A stretch of 64,000 bases of DNA from Streptosporangium sandarakinum (GCF_013409935.1 NZ_JACCCO010000002.1:1488001-1552000), one strand, 5' to 3'; numbered from the stretch's first letter, positions 52,036-60,689 are shown. Numbers and translations: made by a program. The notes: a model not told the origin generated them from the letters alone.

Positions 52036-53297
52036 CGGGGGACCTCCACGGTGAAGGGCACGGTGGTGATGCCGCGGTCTGTGGCGTACTGCGCCCAGGC
52101 GAAGTAGCGGCCCGGCACGGGGAAGCCGAACGTGAAGCGCAATCGGCTGCCGGGCGTCCCCATCTCGTGGACGTGGCCGAGGAACTCACCGTCCTCGGCG
52201 CGCACGATGAGGTGGCCCGCCATCCCGAGCCACGGCCGCGGCGTTCCGTTCGCGGCCACTTCGACGGTGGCGGGTCGCCCCGCCCGCGGTACGGCGGGCG
52301 TCACCGTGACCGTCCCGGCCGCGGCGTCCTGGATCCCCGGGCCGGGCGAGGCCGTGGGCCTCTCCGGGCCGGCGACAGTGAAGGAGCCGGTGAGGAGCTG
52401 GCCGCCCGAGTCGGTGCGTTCCAGCTCGACGTAGGTGAGGTAACGGCCGGGGCGGTCGGCGCGCAGCCGTACCTCCAGGCGTCCCGGGGCGGTGCGCAGC
52501 GGATGGACGTGACGGAAGTAGCGGCCGTCCTGGCTGGTGACCACCAGGTGGGCCATGGCCTCGTGGTGGACGGCTAGGTCGTCGACGGGCCGCCCGGTGG
52601 ACCCGTCGAACAGTTCCACGCGCGTCGTGAACTCCTCGCCCGCGGCCGGGCGGGCGGGGACCGTGGTCACCACCCGCTGAACGTACGGCCGGCCGAGCGC
52701 CGAGCCCGTGGGCCGTGGCTCGGCGCCGTCCGGCGGCCTGGCGGGCAGCCAGGGTTCGAGGACCACGATCAGGGCGGCGACCGAGATCCCCGCGGCGGCG
52801 ACCGCGGTCACCACGACCGCCGGTCTGCCACGCCGGTTGAACGCCCCGGTGAGCAGGCCGCCCACCAGAAGCAGACCGGCCACGAACAGGCCGCCGTAGA
52901 TCAGGAACTCCCATCCCGAGCCGCGGTCCACCAGGACCCGGAACGGGATCACCGCGGTCTCGCCCCCGGCTCCGACGGTCAGCTCGTGCGGTCCGGTCTC
53001 CTCGACCCGGAACTGCGCGGGGCGCCCCGGCGCCGCCGTACCGTGCGTGACGCGCCCGTCGGCCGTCGATCGGAGCCGCAGGTCCAGCGCCGGGGCGGAG
53101 GGGAAGCCGATCACCTCGACGCGCAGCGGCCCCGGCACCCGGGTCGTGGCCTTGATGACGAGGGTCAGCTCCGCGCCCGCGATCGTCTGCGCGATCCGCA
53201 GGTCCGCCCCCGCCCTGACGTCGTGCGCCGCCGTGGGCGACGCTGACACCACCACCAGCAGAACGGCCAGGCAGAACAGCCGGAGCAGCCGGATCAT
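52032..53297 (-). CDS. Secreted/membrane YtkA-CopC-like protein with two His-rich domains
   Basis: The 421-residue protein starts at ATG 53297, overlapping the upstream stop. The signal peptide ends ...PTAA-HD, so the mature protein could begin with His, as in CopC-type copper proteins with an N-terminal His ligand. An immunoglobulin-like domain (~26-125) is followed by two transmembrane helices (~130-185) and two YtkA-like domains with HHEAMAHLVV, FRHVHPL, MAGHLIVR and LGHVHEMG. These paired HL and HVH motifs suggest metal binding. Function not proven. Confidence 0.75.
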   Translation of the reverse strand: MIRLLRLFCLAVLLVVVSASPTAAHDVRAGADLRIAQTIAGAELTLVIKATTRVPGPLRVEVIGFPSAPALDLRLRSTADGRVTHGTAAPGRPAQFRVEETGPHELTVGAGGETAVIPFRVLVDRGSGWEFLIYGGLFVAGLLLVGGLLTGAFNRRGRPAVVVTAVAAAGISVAALIVVLEPWLPARPPDGAEPRPTGSALGRPYVQRVVTTVPARPAAGEEFTTRVELFDGSTGRPVDDLAVHHEAMAHLVVTSQDGRYFRHVHPLRTAPGRLEVRLRADRPGRYLTYVELERTDSGGQLLTGSFTVAGPERPTASPGPGIQDAAAGTVTVTPAVPRAGRPATVEVAANGTPRPWLGMAGHLIVRAEDGEFLGHVHEMGTPGSRLRFTFGFPVPGRYFAWAQYATDRGITTVPFTVEVPR

Positions 53298-54379
53298 GCC
53301 TGTCGGACGCCGGACCCACCGGCCCCCGCGGGTGTCGCGTTCGGGAGGAACAGGGCGCCGAGTGCGAGGCCGACGAGTCCCGCCACGATCGGCGCGCCGG
53401 TCCACAGTTCGGGTACGGCCGGCAGCCGTCCCGCGACCAGGGACGCGACCGCGATGTACAGGGACCAGGTGACGAACGCCGACAGGCCGGCGAAGGCCCA
53501 GTAGGCGGCCCGGCGTTCCCGGGAGGGACGCAGCCACCGGATCAGCAGGTCGCTCACCAGTCCGGCGGCGACGAACGTCAGCAGGATCGGCATGTTGCCG
53601 AAGGACGTCTGCGCGCCCGGCATCAGGACGCCCACCGCGGACAGCACGGTCACGCTCCCGAACGGCAGCCGCCATCTCCGCTGGAGGAACAGCACCGGGG
53701 CGAGCAGCACCACGTTCGTGACGATCATCGATGCGGCCAGTTGGTCGACGCCGCCGTCGTCCACGCTGGAGAAGGCCCGGACGACGCTCTCCGCGCCCCA
53801 CTGCATGGCGTTGCCGTACGACACGAACAGCGACACCAGCGCGGCGCCGAAGCCGAGTCCGACCAGCGCGGGCAGAAGCCGCGACAGCCGGGGCCGGTCC
53901 CCGATGTCCGGGGCGTTCCAGGCCGAGCGGAGCGGGCTCGTGATGATGAGCATCATCGTCACGATCAGTCCCAGGTGGGAGGGGCTGAACAGGATGTCGA
54001 TGGTCTGCTCGATGCCCAGGAACGTGTGCCACGTCAGGTCGGCGAACCCGAACGCGGCGAACCCCGGGATGGCGAGCAGTCCCGCGAGGTACCCGTCCGG
54101 CACCGCGGCCAGGCCGCTCCGGCCGGCGCGCACGTTGCGGTGGACCTGCCAGATGATCCACCCGGACACCGCTGCGAACCCCGAGTAGAACGCCGCGTGC
54201 CAGGGCGTGAAGAACGTCTCCAACTCGGCCAGGTTGCTGTGCGCCCAGGCGTCGATCATCAGCCCGACGCCGAACCAGACGCCGAGCAGCGCCGTGACCA
54301 GGTCGGTCCGGGGGCTCACCCGTGTGCGCGCCTGCCCGGAGTCCGCGAGCAGCCGCCGCACCTCAGCGTCCACCGCCAT
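53294..54379 (-). CDS. Polytopic His-containing membrane protein, unknown
   Basis: I start at ATG 54379 (AAGGAG 8-9 nt upstream); longer frames read through the 14-nt repeat array. The 361-residue product has about nine hydrophobic helices. Conserved-looking polar positions inside or next to helices include DAWAHSN, FFTPWHAAFYSG, LTWHTFLGIEQ and FSPSHLGL. Four His in such positions suggest heme or copper binding. It leads the operon with the YtkA-like proteins (4-nt overlap). I recognise no named family with confidence. Confidence 0.7.
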   Translation of the reverse strand: MAVDAEVRRLLADSGQARTRVSPRTDLVTALLGVWFGVGLMIDAWAHSNLAELETFFTPWHAAFYSGFAAVSGWIIWQVHRNVRAGRSGLAAVPDGYLAGLLAIPGFAAFGFADLTWHTFLGIEQTIDILFSPSHLGLIVTMMLIITSPLRSAWNAPDIGDRPRLSRLLPALVGLGFGAALVSLFVSYGNAMQWGAESVVRAFSSVDDGGVDQLAASMIVTNVVLLAPVLFLQRRWRLPFGSVTVLSAVGVLMPGAQTSFGNMPILLTFVAAGLVSDLLIRWLRPSRERRAAYWAFAGLSAFVTWSLYIAVASLVAGRLPAVPELWTGAPIVAGLVGLALGALFLPNATPAGAGGSGVRQA

Positions 54380-54409
54380 CAGCGTGCTCCTTTTCCTCGG
54401 TCCGATCGC

Positions 54410-54507
54410 CGGTGACTTTCCGCCGACGGCTTTCCGCGGATGATTTCTCGTCGGCGGCTTTCCGTCTGCGGTTTTCCGCCGGTGACTTTCCATCGGTGAC
54501 TTTCCGT
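54410..54507. repeat. Seven 14-nt tandem repeats upstream of the membrane-protein operon
   Basis: Units CGGTGACTTTCCGC, CGACGGCTTTCCGC, GGATGATTTCTCGT, CGGCGGCTTTCCGT, CTGCGGTTTTCCGC, CGGTGACTTTCCAT, CGGTGACTTTCCGT fill 54410-54507 without gaps, 31 nt ahead of the ATG at 54379. They lie in the leader or promoter region, so copy number may affect expression. Confidence 0.88.
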
Positions 54508-54645
54508 CGGTCCGATCATCGGCGACGGCCATCGGCGGGGGAACCCGGCTGGCACGCTCCTGAAGGTGCGGTTATCCGTACCTCCACGCCTCCGCACACG
54601 GCCGGGCGCCGTGACACCGCGCGCCCGCCGGTGACCGTACGGGCG

Positions 54646-54840
54646 CCCGCCCCCTCACCCGTTCAGATGTCGCGAGGCCGCGCGGACCCGCCCCTCACGC
54701 GTTCACGCACCGCGAGACCGTACGGGCTGCCCGCCCCCTCACGCGTTCCGGCGTCACAAAGCCGGGTGGCCCCGCCCCACACATGGTTCATGCGCCGCGA
54801 GGCCGCGCGGACCCGCCCCTTACGCGTTCAGGTACCGCAG
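54646..54840. repeat. Five ~41-nt tandem repeats overlapping the response-regulator stop
   Basis: Units starting CCCGCCCCTCACGCGTTC occur at 54646, 54687, 54730, 54771 and 54812 (spacings 41, 43, 41, 41). The last unit contains the stop codon and last codons of the LuxR gene, and the others carry diverged copies of the same gene end. Confidence 0.88.
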
Positions 54841-55467
54841 CACCGCCAGCACCCGCCGGTGGTCGTGCGCGCTGGCCTCCAGGTCGAGCTTGGCGAAGAT
54901 GCTCGTGCAGTGCTTCTCCACGGTGCGTTCGGCGATGGCCAGCCGTTCGGCGATCGCCATGTTCGTGCGGCCCTCGGCCATCAGCCGCAGTACGGCGCGT
55001 TCCCGCTCGGTGAGCCGTCCCAGCGGGTCGCCGGGCTGCCGGTGGCGGCCGACGAGCTGCTCGACGACGACCGGGTCCAGCACGGACCCGCCCGACCCCA
55101 CCCGGCGGATGGCCGCGGCGAACTCCGCCAGGTCCGACACCCGGTCCTTCAGCAGGTAGCCCACGCCCTCGGTGCGGCCGCCGAGCAGCTCGACCGCGTA
55201 GCTCACCCGGACGTACTGCGACAGCACCAGCACCCCCACCTCCGGGTGCCGCTCCCGCAGGGTGACCGCGGCGCGCAGCCCCTCGTCGGTGTGCGTGGGC
55301 GGCAGCCGGATGTCGAGCACGGCCACCTCGGGCGGGTCCTGCGCCACGTGGGTGAGCAGTTCATCGGCGTTGTCGACGCACGCCGCCACCGCGAACCCCG
55401 ACTCGGCCAGCAGCCGGGCCAGGCCCTCACGGAACAGCGTGGAGTCCTCGCAGATCGCTACGCGCAC
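54820..55467 (-). CDS. NarL/LuxR-type response regulator
   Basis: GTG 55467 lies within the last codons of the kinase gene (10-nt overlap). The 215-residue protein has a receiver domain (acidic pair Glu7-Asp8, phospho-acceptor Asp52 in VAVLDIRLPP, Lys of LLKDRV) and a C-terminal LuxR HTH (LTERERAVLRLMAEGRTNMA, VEKHCTSIFAKLDL). It pairs with the kinase upstream. Its stop codon is part of a tandem array. Confidence 0.93.
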   Translation of the reverse strand: MRVAICEDSTLFREGLARLLAESGFAVAACVDNADELLTHVAQDPPEVAVLDIRLPPTHTDEGLRAAVTLRERHPEVGVLVLSQYVRVSYAVELLGGRTEGVGYLLKDRVSDLAEFAAAIRRVGSGGSVLDPVVVEQLVGRHRQPGDPLGRLTERERAVLRLMAEGRTNMAIAERLAIAERTVEKHCTSIFAKLDLEASAHDHRRVLAVLRYLNA

Positions 55468-57215
55468 GGCAGGACCACCCTCAGCACGGTTCCCTTCCCC
55501 GGTGGGCTGTCGATCGTGAGTCTGCCGCCGTTGGCCTCGGCGCGGTCGGCGAGCCCGGCGAGCCCGGAGCCGCGCGCGGGGTCGGCGCCGCCCGCGCCGT
55601 CGTCGCCCACCTCGACCAGGAGATGGCCGTCGTGGCGGGCGAGCCGTACCCATGCCTTCGACGCGGCGGCGTGCCTGGTCACGTTGGCCAGGGCCTCGTT
55701 GACGATGTAGTAGGCCGCGGTCTCCACGGACTGCGGCAGCGGCCCGGCCGGCGCCAGGTCGCAGGTGACGGTGACGGTGACGGGTGAGACCGCGGCCAGC
55801 TCCTTGACCGCGCCCGCCAGACCGCGCTCGGTCAGCACCGGCGGGTGGATGCCGTGGCTGACCGCGCGCAGGTCGTCCAGCGCGGCGAGCACCGCCGCCT
55901 TGGCCTCGCCGATCAGCGGTACGGCCCGCCCGGGGGCGGCGCCCGCGGCCTCGGCCAGCCCGAGCGTCATCGCCACCGACAGCAGCCGCTGCTGCACGCC
56001 GTCGTGCAGGTCGCGTTCGATCCTGCGGCGCTCGGACTCGCCCCACTGCAGCATCCGCCGCCGCGAGGCCGCGAGCTGCCGCAGCCGGGCCCGCAGGTCC
56101 GCGGTGAGCCGCTCGTTCTCCAGGGCGAGCGCCGCGGCGGCGCACGCGGCCTCGACCAGCAGGGGCTGCTCCAGGAGGGCGGCGTCGTGCACGAGTACGG
56201 CGAGCGGCGCCTCGCCCTGGTCGACGCGGGTGACGGCCCTGCCCGGCCCCGGGTCCAGGTGGACCGGGCGGCCGTCGGCGTCGACGTAGCGGTCCTGCTC
56301 GGCCGTCCAGTAGCCCACGGTCAGCCCCGGGTCCCGCAGGGTGGCGGCCAGCTCGTCGCGCAGCGTGTCCGGCCGTTCGCGTCTGCTCAGGTGGACCACG
56401 AGCTCGGCCACGCGGCCGTGGTCCATCCGGCTTCGCATCAGCCCGGCCAGGTACGCCAGCGGGACCGCCACGAAGGCCGCCAGCATGACGAGCGCCGCGG
56501 GGAGTTGCAGCGGGTTGGGTGGGAAGAAGTCGGCCACGCGGTCCCCGGCGAAGGCGACCGTGGCGACGATCGACGCGCCGGTGACCGGTGCGATCGCCCG
56601 GCGCTGCGTCACGCTGGCCCGCCGCCAGCGTTTGACCGTGAGAACGAGCAGCGCGCCGGAGATGAGGAGCGCCGCCTGCCAGGAGGAGTCGTCGAGCGCG
56701 ACGGCGATGTGCCGGAGCGGCTCGGGCAGCGGAAGGAGGACGAGTGCCTGGGCCGCGGACAGCACGAGGGCGGTGATGTACGCCAGGCCGGTCACCACCC
56801 GATGTGAAAGGGAGCCCAGCCTGCCGGTGGGGAAGGCGAGGAACAGGTGGCAGGCGACCCCGGCCCACACGCCGCACAGCGCCAGCGCCCACAGCGGGTC
56901 CTCGGGCAGGAACAGCATCTGCTGGGGGATCCAGGCGACCCCGAGCAGGACCATGAGCGGACCGACCTGGTTGCGCGGATGCTCCCGGGCGATCACGACC
57001 CCGATCATGAGGAAGGAGAGGCCGGCCAGCGCGCCGAGCGCCCATATCAGGCCGTTCCGCCAGATGACCTCCTGGCCGGCCCCCAGGACGGTGACGACCA
57101 GCAGCCACGTCCCTCCGGCCGCGACGGCGAGTGAAGCGGTGGTGCCCGTGGAACGTGACGCGGCGGTGCGTGTAGAACGCGGTGACGCGGTGGTGCCCGT
57201 GGAATGCGTGGCCAT
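55458..57215 (-). CDS. HisKA_3-type sensor histidine kinase
   Basis: The 585-residue protein starts at ATG 57215. A Ser/Thr-rich N-terminus with an internal STGTTAS repeat precedes about eight membrane helices (~30-255). Then come a GAF-like linker, the dimerisation box ESERRRIERDLHDGVQQ with phospho-acceptor His404, and a HATPase domain (NEALANVTRHA, DDGAGGADPARGSGLAGLADR in parts). With the overlapping NarL-type regulator it forms a two-component system; the stimulus is unknown, but the membrane-embedded sensor suggests an envelope signal. Confidence 0.92.
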   Translation of the reverse strand: MATHSTGTTASPRSTRTAASRSTGTTASLAVAAGGTWLLVVTVLGAGQEVIWRNGLIWALGALAGLSFLMIGVVIAREHPRNQVGPLMVLLGVAWIPQQMLFLPEDPLWALALCGVWAGVACHLFLAFPTGRLGSLSHRVVTGLAYITALVLSAAQALVLLPLPEPLRHIAVALDDSSWQAALLISGALLVLTVKRWRRASVTQRRAIAPVTGASIVATVAFAGDRVADFFPPNPLQLPAALVMLAAFVAVPLAYLAGLMRSRMDHGRVAELVVHLSRRERPDTLRDELAATLRDPGLTVGYWTAEQDRYVDADGRPVHLDPGPGRAVTRVDQGEAPLAVLVHDAALLEQPLLVEAACAAAALALENERLTADLRARLRQLAASRRRMLQWGESERRRIERDLHDGVQQRLLSVAMTLGLAEAAGAAPGRAVPLIGEAKAAVLAALDDLRAVSHGIHPPVLTERGLAGAVKELAAVSPVTVTVTCDLAPAGPLPQSVETAAYYIVNEALANVTRHAAASKAWVRLARHDGHLLVEVGDDGAGGADPARGSGLAGLADRAEANGGRLTIDSPPGKGTVLRVVLPCA

Positions 57216-57408
57216 CGCCCACCCCCGATGGGATTGTACGGACGAACCACCCGGGGCGCGGCTGACAACGGAATGACGGCGGGGAATCTCACCGCCTCCC
57301 CCGGCGCCCGCGATCGGTGCCGGGGGAGGCGGGAACATGATCGGTCATCCGTACGGGCGGCCCCGCGTCCGGGCGGACCGGCGGCTCCCGTCGGCCCCGG
57401 TCCGCCCG
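57216..57408. other. Intergenic between kinase and doxX arrays
   Basis: No gene seen. Together with the adjacent repeat array it makes a 340-nt non-coding stretch; the kinase promoter should be near 57230-57300. Confidence 0.4.
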
Positions 57409-57552
57409 GAGCGAGTGCGATGGATCGTGTGGTGGTCCGCCCCGGAGCGGGCACGGGGGACCGTGCGGTGGTCCGTCCCGGAGCGAGTGCGAGGAACCGT
57501 GCGGTGGCCCGTCCCCGAGCGGGTGCGAGAGGCCGCGCGGTGGTCCGTCGCG
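57409..57552. repeat. Four 36-nt tandem repeats beyond the doxX stop
   Basis: Units begin GAGCG(A/G)G(T/C)(G/A)CG at 57409, 57445, 57481 and 57517, each exactly 36 nt, ending 4 nt before the doxX stop codon (57557). Units contain CCGTGCGGTGGTCCGTCC. Confidence 0.88.
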
Positions 57553-57556
57553 GTCG

Positions 57557-57976
57557 TCACGCCCTCTCGTGCGCGAGGGTCCGCGAGGGCGTCAGCAGCG
57601 TGGACAGCGCCCAGCGGCCGGGGCCGAAGACGGCGATGAGCAGGAAGCCCCAGCAGAAGAGGGCGGCCTTCTCGCCGCCGTTCTGGATCGGGAACAGCGC
57701 GTGGGCCTGGTGGACGGTGAAGTAGGCGAACGCCATGGTGCCCGAGCAGATGACGGCGGCGGTACGGGCGCCCAGTCCGAGGACGACGAGGGTGCCGCCG
57801 ACCAGTTCGATGACGGCGGCCCACCACGAGGGCCACTGCCCGACACTGGGCGCCTGGCCTTCCGGCCCTCCCAGGACGTCGAAGAGGGTCGCCGCGCCGT
57901 GGCAGGCGAACAGCAGTCCCATGACGAACCGGTACAGGGCCAGGAACAGTCCCTGGTTCTTGACCACCATGTCCAC
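57557..57976 (-). CDS. DoxX-family membrane protein
   Basis: I start at GTG 57976 (ATG 57970 is also possible), after AGAAAGGGC. The 139-residue protein has four membrane helices (ALYRFVMGLLFACHGA, VIELVGGTLVVLGLG, AVICSGTMAFAYFTV, LFCWGFLLIAVFGPG) with the DoxX-type CHG and ELVGG motifs. Members act as small redox/quinone-linked membrane proteins. No partner operon is evident. A CebR-type palindrome lies 137 nt upstream. Confidence 0.88.
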   Translation of the reverse strand: MDMVVKNQGLFLALYRFVMGLLFACHGAATLFDVLGGPEGQAPSVGQWPSWWAAVIELVGGTLVVLGLGARTAAVICSGTMAFAYFTVHQAHALFPIQNGGEKAALFCWGFLLIAVFGPGRWALSTLLTPSRTLAHERA

Positions 57977-58112
57977 GGCGGTGCCCTTTCTCAGTGTGGG
58001 ACGGAGACGTCGTACCGGATCGGGGGCCGGTGTTCGGCGCGGTGTGGTCGGAAGCGTTTCGCGTGGTGATGACATGCCGGGTCTGACCCCCAGGTGTGGA
58101 GCCGAGAGGATG

Positions 58113-58126
58113 TGGGAGCGCTCCCA
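58113..58126. promoter_or_regulatory. Perfect CebR-type operator TGGGAGCGCTCCCA
   Basis: TGGGAGCGCTCCCA is identical to the 14-bp palindrome bound by CebR, the LacI-family cellobiose regulator of Streptomyces. It sits between doxX (137 nt away) and the mycothiol-enzyme gene (tail side). No sugar gene lies in the window, so it may control doxX or be an unlinked or chance site. Confidence 0.7.
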
Positions 58127-58325
58127 TGAGACTTTTGGAGTTCGGGCACCGTATGTCAACGCCGCGCCGTCCGGTGGACGGCCCCCGGGCACTCGGCACA
58201 CGCGTCACGTGGGCGGACACCCGGGAACGGGATCCCGCGATCGTGAAATTTTCAACTATTACCTGAAAGCATCGACGCGCATCCGGGAAAGCGCCCGGGG
58301 ACCCGCCCGGCTCGCGGCCCTGGGA

Positions 58326-58949
58326 CTACCGGGAGAACCGTGCCGCGGCCTCGCCTGTGAGCCGGCCCGGCGGCAGGCGCCGTCCGCAGACGACGAGCAG
58401 CAGGTCCTGCGCCAGGCCCCGGAGCGGCGTCCCCGTGCCGTGGCTCCAGTCGATGTCGGTCGCCTGCAGCCTGACCCCCGTCAGGTCGGTTCCGAAGAAC
58501 GCGATGTTCTTCGGCCGCATCCCGGCCAGCACCATGGCGACCCGCTCCGCCGGCACCCGGCGGTCGAGTCCCAGGCCCACCGTGATGTCGAGCCCATGGA
58601 TGACGTCGTGCGACAGCGCTCCCCCGGCGCCCCCGCCCGGCGGCGTCCACGGGTGCGCGACGTTGTCCCGCAGCGAGGCGAGCAGCCTCTCGGGCGGCAG
58701 TTCCGTGGCGTCGCGGCGCGCGCACCGGTCGGCCATGCGGTTGAAGTCTCCCCGTGCCCTCACCAGCTCCAGCAGCGTCCTGCCGAGTGAGGCGCGGAAG
58801 GGCGTCGTCGTGTGGGCGACGACCTCGCGCACCCGCCACCCCTCGCACAGCGTGGGCGCGTCCCACTGCTCCGGGCTCAGGGCGGCGAGCAGTTCCGCCT
58901 GCTCACCGCGCTCCGCCGCCACCGCTTTCCGAAGGTCGTCCTCGGTCAT
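58326..58949 (-). CDS. Maleylpyruvate-isomerase-family mycothiol-dependent protein
   Basis: ATG 58949 follows GGGAGAT. The 207-residue protein has an N-terminal MDMPI/DinB-like bundle (LCEGWRVREVVAHTTTPF with a metal His) and SHDVIHGLDITVGLG with further conserved His/Asp. A C-terminal region (GVRLQATDIDWSHGTGTPLRG) is typical of this actinobacterial family, which is linked to mycothiol-dependent chemistry. It is divergent from the sigma-factor gene (117-nt gap). Confidence 0.83.
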   Translation of the reverse strand: MTEDDLRKAVAAERGEQAELLAALSPEQWDAPTLCEGWRVREVVAHTTTPFRASLGRTLLELVRARGDFNRMADRCARRDATELPPERLLASLRDNVAHPWTPPGGGAGGALSHDVIHGLDITVGLGLDRRVPAERVAMVLAGMRPKNIAFFGTDLTGVRLQATDIDWSHGTGTPLRGLAQDLLLVVCGRRLPPGRLTGEAAARFSR

Positions 58950-59066
58950 CGCGATCTCCCGTATGTGTGTCCGTACCGTGGTCTCGACAGGTGTACGGGC
59001 GCAGAGCCGGGAACTCATCGGTCCCCTCCCCCGGGATGTGTCGGTGGCGGTGCGTATGGTCGGGGG

Positions 59067-60062
59067 ATGGCCAAGACGCCGACCGGCGAGGAGTCCCGGC
59101 TGGAGCCGTTCCGGGCCGAGCTGACCGGTTACTGCTACCGGATGCTCGGCTCCGGCTTCGATGCCGAGGACGCGGTGCAGGAGACGCTGCTGCGCGCCTG
59201 GCGGTCGTTCGACCGCTACGACGAACGGCGGGCGTCGCTGCGCACCTGGCTCTACAGCATCGCCACCAACGTCTGCCTCGACATGCTGCGCAGCGCACAG
59301 CGCCGCGCGCTGGCGATGGACCTCGGCCCGGCGGCGGAGGCCGGTTCGGGCATCGGCCGGCCCGCGCCGGAAAGCGTCTGGGTCCAGCCTGTTCCGGACG
59401 CCCTCGTGCTGCCGCCGGACGGTGACCCGGAGGAGCTGGCCGTACTGCGCGAGACGATCCGCCTGGCGTTCGTCGCCGCGCTGCAGCACCTGCCACCCCG
59501 GCAGCGGGCGGTGCTGATCCTGCGCGACGTGCTGCGGTGGAAGGCGGAGGAGGTCGCGACCCTCCTGGAGACCACCGTCGCGTCGGTGACCAGCGCGTTG
59601 CAGCGGGCGAGGGCGACGCTCCGGGCGGTCGGCACCGGGCCCGGCGAGCCGTTCCGGCCGTCCGACCCCGCCCAGCGCGAGCTGCTCGCCCGCTACTGCG
59701 CCGCGTTCGAACGGCACGACGTCACCACGCTCGTCGCCCTGCTGCACGAGGACGCGGTGCTGTCCATGCCGCCCTTCGTCTGGTGGCTGCGCGGCCGGGA
59801 CCAGATCAGGCGGGTGCTGCTGGCCCCGGAGTCATCCTGCGAGGGGGCGCGCCTCGTTCCGGTCGCGGCGAACGGCTCGCCGGCGTTCTGGCAGACCAGG
59901 CCGGGCCCCGGCGGCGCCCACGTCCCGTTCGGGCTGGTGGTCCTCGACGTGTCCGGGGGGCTGGTCGTCGGCACCACCACCTACCTGGGCGCCGACCGGC
60001 TGCTCCCGCTCTTCGGCGCCTCGATCGGTTCCCCCCTGGCCGCGGCGAACGTCTCCGGCTGA
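59067..60062 (+). CDS. ECF sigma factor with C-terminal SnoaL-like domain
   Basis: The 331-residue protein has sigma-70 region 2 (~15-85: FDAEDAVQETLLRAWRSFD, TWLYSIATNVCLDMLR), region 4 (~130-190: LPPRQRAVLILRDVLRWKAE), and a SnoaL/NTF2-like domain (~205-320). This is the SigG/TIGR02960-type arrangement, in which the C-terminal domain replaces a separate anti-sigma factor. No anti-sigma gene is adjacent. ATG 59067 has GGGGG directly before it. Confidence 0.9.
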   Translation: MAKTPTGEESRLEPFRAELTGYCYRMLGSGFDAEDAVQETLLRAWRSFDRYDERRASLRTWLYSIATNVCLDMLRSAQRRALAMDLGPAAEAGSGIGRPAPESVWVQPVPDALVLPPDGDPEELAVLRETIRLAFVAALQHLPPRQRAVLILRDVLRWKAEEVATLLETTVASVTSALQRARATLRAVGTGPGEPFRPSDPAQRELLARYCAAFERHDVTTLVALLHEDAVLSMPPFVWWLRGRDQIRRVLLAPESSCEGARLVPVAANGSPAFWQTRPGPGGAHVPFGLVVLDVSGGLVVGTTTYLGADRLLPLFGASIGSPLAAANVSG

Positions 60063-60233
60063 CACGCGTCCCCGGCCGCCGACGCTCCCGGTCGCTCCGC
60101 CCCCGGCCGCCGCGGAGGTTCCCGGCCTCCGCCGCGGCCCTTCCGTCATGAGCGTTCCCGCCCCACCGATGAGTTTCGCCGCGCCGCGCCGTACCACCGT
60201 GGACAGTGACATGAAGCGAACGAAGGAGCGGAC

Positions 60234-60590
60234 ATGACGACCGTCCAGCCCATCATCATCACCCCCGACCTGCCCCGGCTGCAGTTCTTCTACGAGCGGC
60301 TGCTCGGCGCGGTGGAGGTGCGCCGTTTCCCGGATGACGGCCCCGTCTTCTTCGTGGGCCTGCGGCTGGGCGACTCCGAGCTCGGCCTGGTCAGTGAGAA
60401 AGTCGATCTGTCCACGCCGCAGCGGTTCGCACTGAGCGTGCAGGTCGATGATGTCAACGGCCTGCTGGAGCGGGTCGAGGCGGCCGGCGGGCGCGTGCTC
60501 GGCCCGTCGAACGACATGCCGTGGGGGGAGCGGGTCGCCCACGTCCACGACCCCGACGGCAACATGGTCAACCTGACCCAGCCCCTCTGA
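60234..60590 (+). CDS. VOC-superfamily (glyoxalase/bleomycin-resistance-like) protein
   Basis: ATG 60234 follows AAGGAG at 6 nt. The 118-residue protein has two beta-alpha-beta-beta-beta modules (IIITPDLPRLQFFYERLLG; ALSVQVDDVNGLLERVEAAG) and the ending HVHDPDGNMVNLTQ, the usual VOC signature. One metal-ligand position (HxHDPDG) is kept. Substrate unknown; it may be a detoxification or antibiotic-binding protein. It is a stand-alone gene. Confidence 0.88.
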   Translation: MTTVQPIIITPDLPRLQFFYERLLGAVEVRRFPDDGPVFFVGLRLGDSELGLVSEKVDLSTPQRFALSVQVDDVNGLLERVEAAGGRVLGPSNDMPWGERVAHVHDPDGNMVNLTQPL

Positions 60591-60651
60591 GGAAAGCACG
60601 GGCCGGAAGGCCGTCCGGGACGGCCTCGGGCCGATCGGCCTTCCGGTCCGG

Positions 60652-60683
60652 TTGGACTCTCCCACCGTGGGAGCCTCCATGCT
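60652..60683 (+). promoter_or_regulatory. MerR-type promoter, leaderless, with operator
   Basis: TTGGAC (60652-60657) is separated by 20 nt from CATGCT (60678-60683), the over-long spacer typical of MerR-controlled promoters. The spacer carries CTCCC-ACCGT-GGGAG (60659-60673). Transcription starting 6-7 nt after the -10 would begin at the GTG 60690, i.e. a leaderless mRNA. Confidence 0.6.
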
Positions 60684-60689
60684 GAAGAC

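Noticed and set aside
54380..54532. N-terminal extension of the polytopic membrane protein
   Set aside because: The extra residues are translated 14-nt repeats without a start signal; ATG 54379 has a ribosome-binding site.
58950..59747. Minus-strand extension of the mycothiol-enzyme frame across the sigma-factor gene
   Set aside because: The N-terminal extension is antisense to clear sigma regions 2 and 4; a good ribosome-binding site marks ATG 58949.
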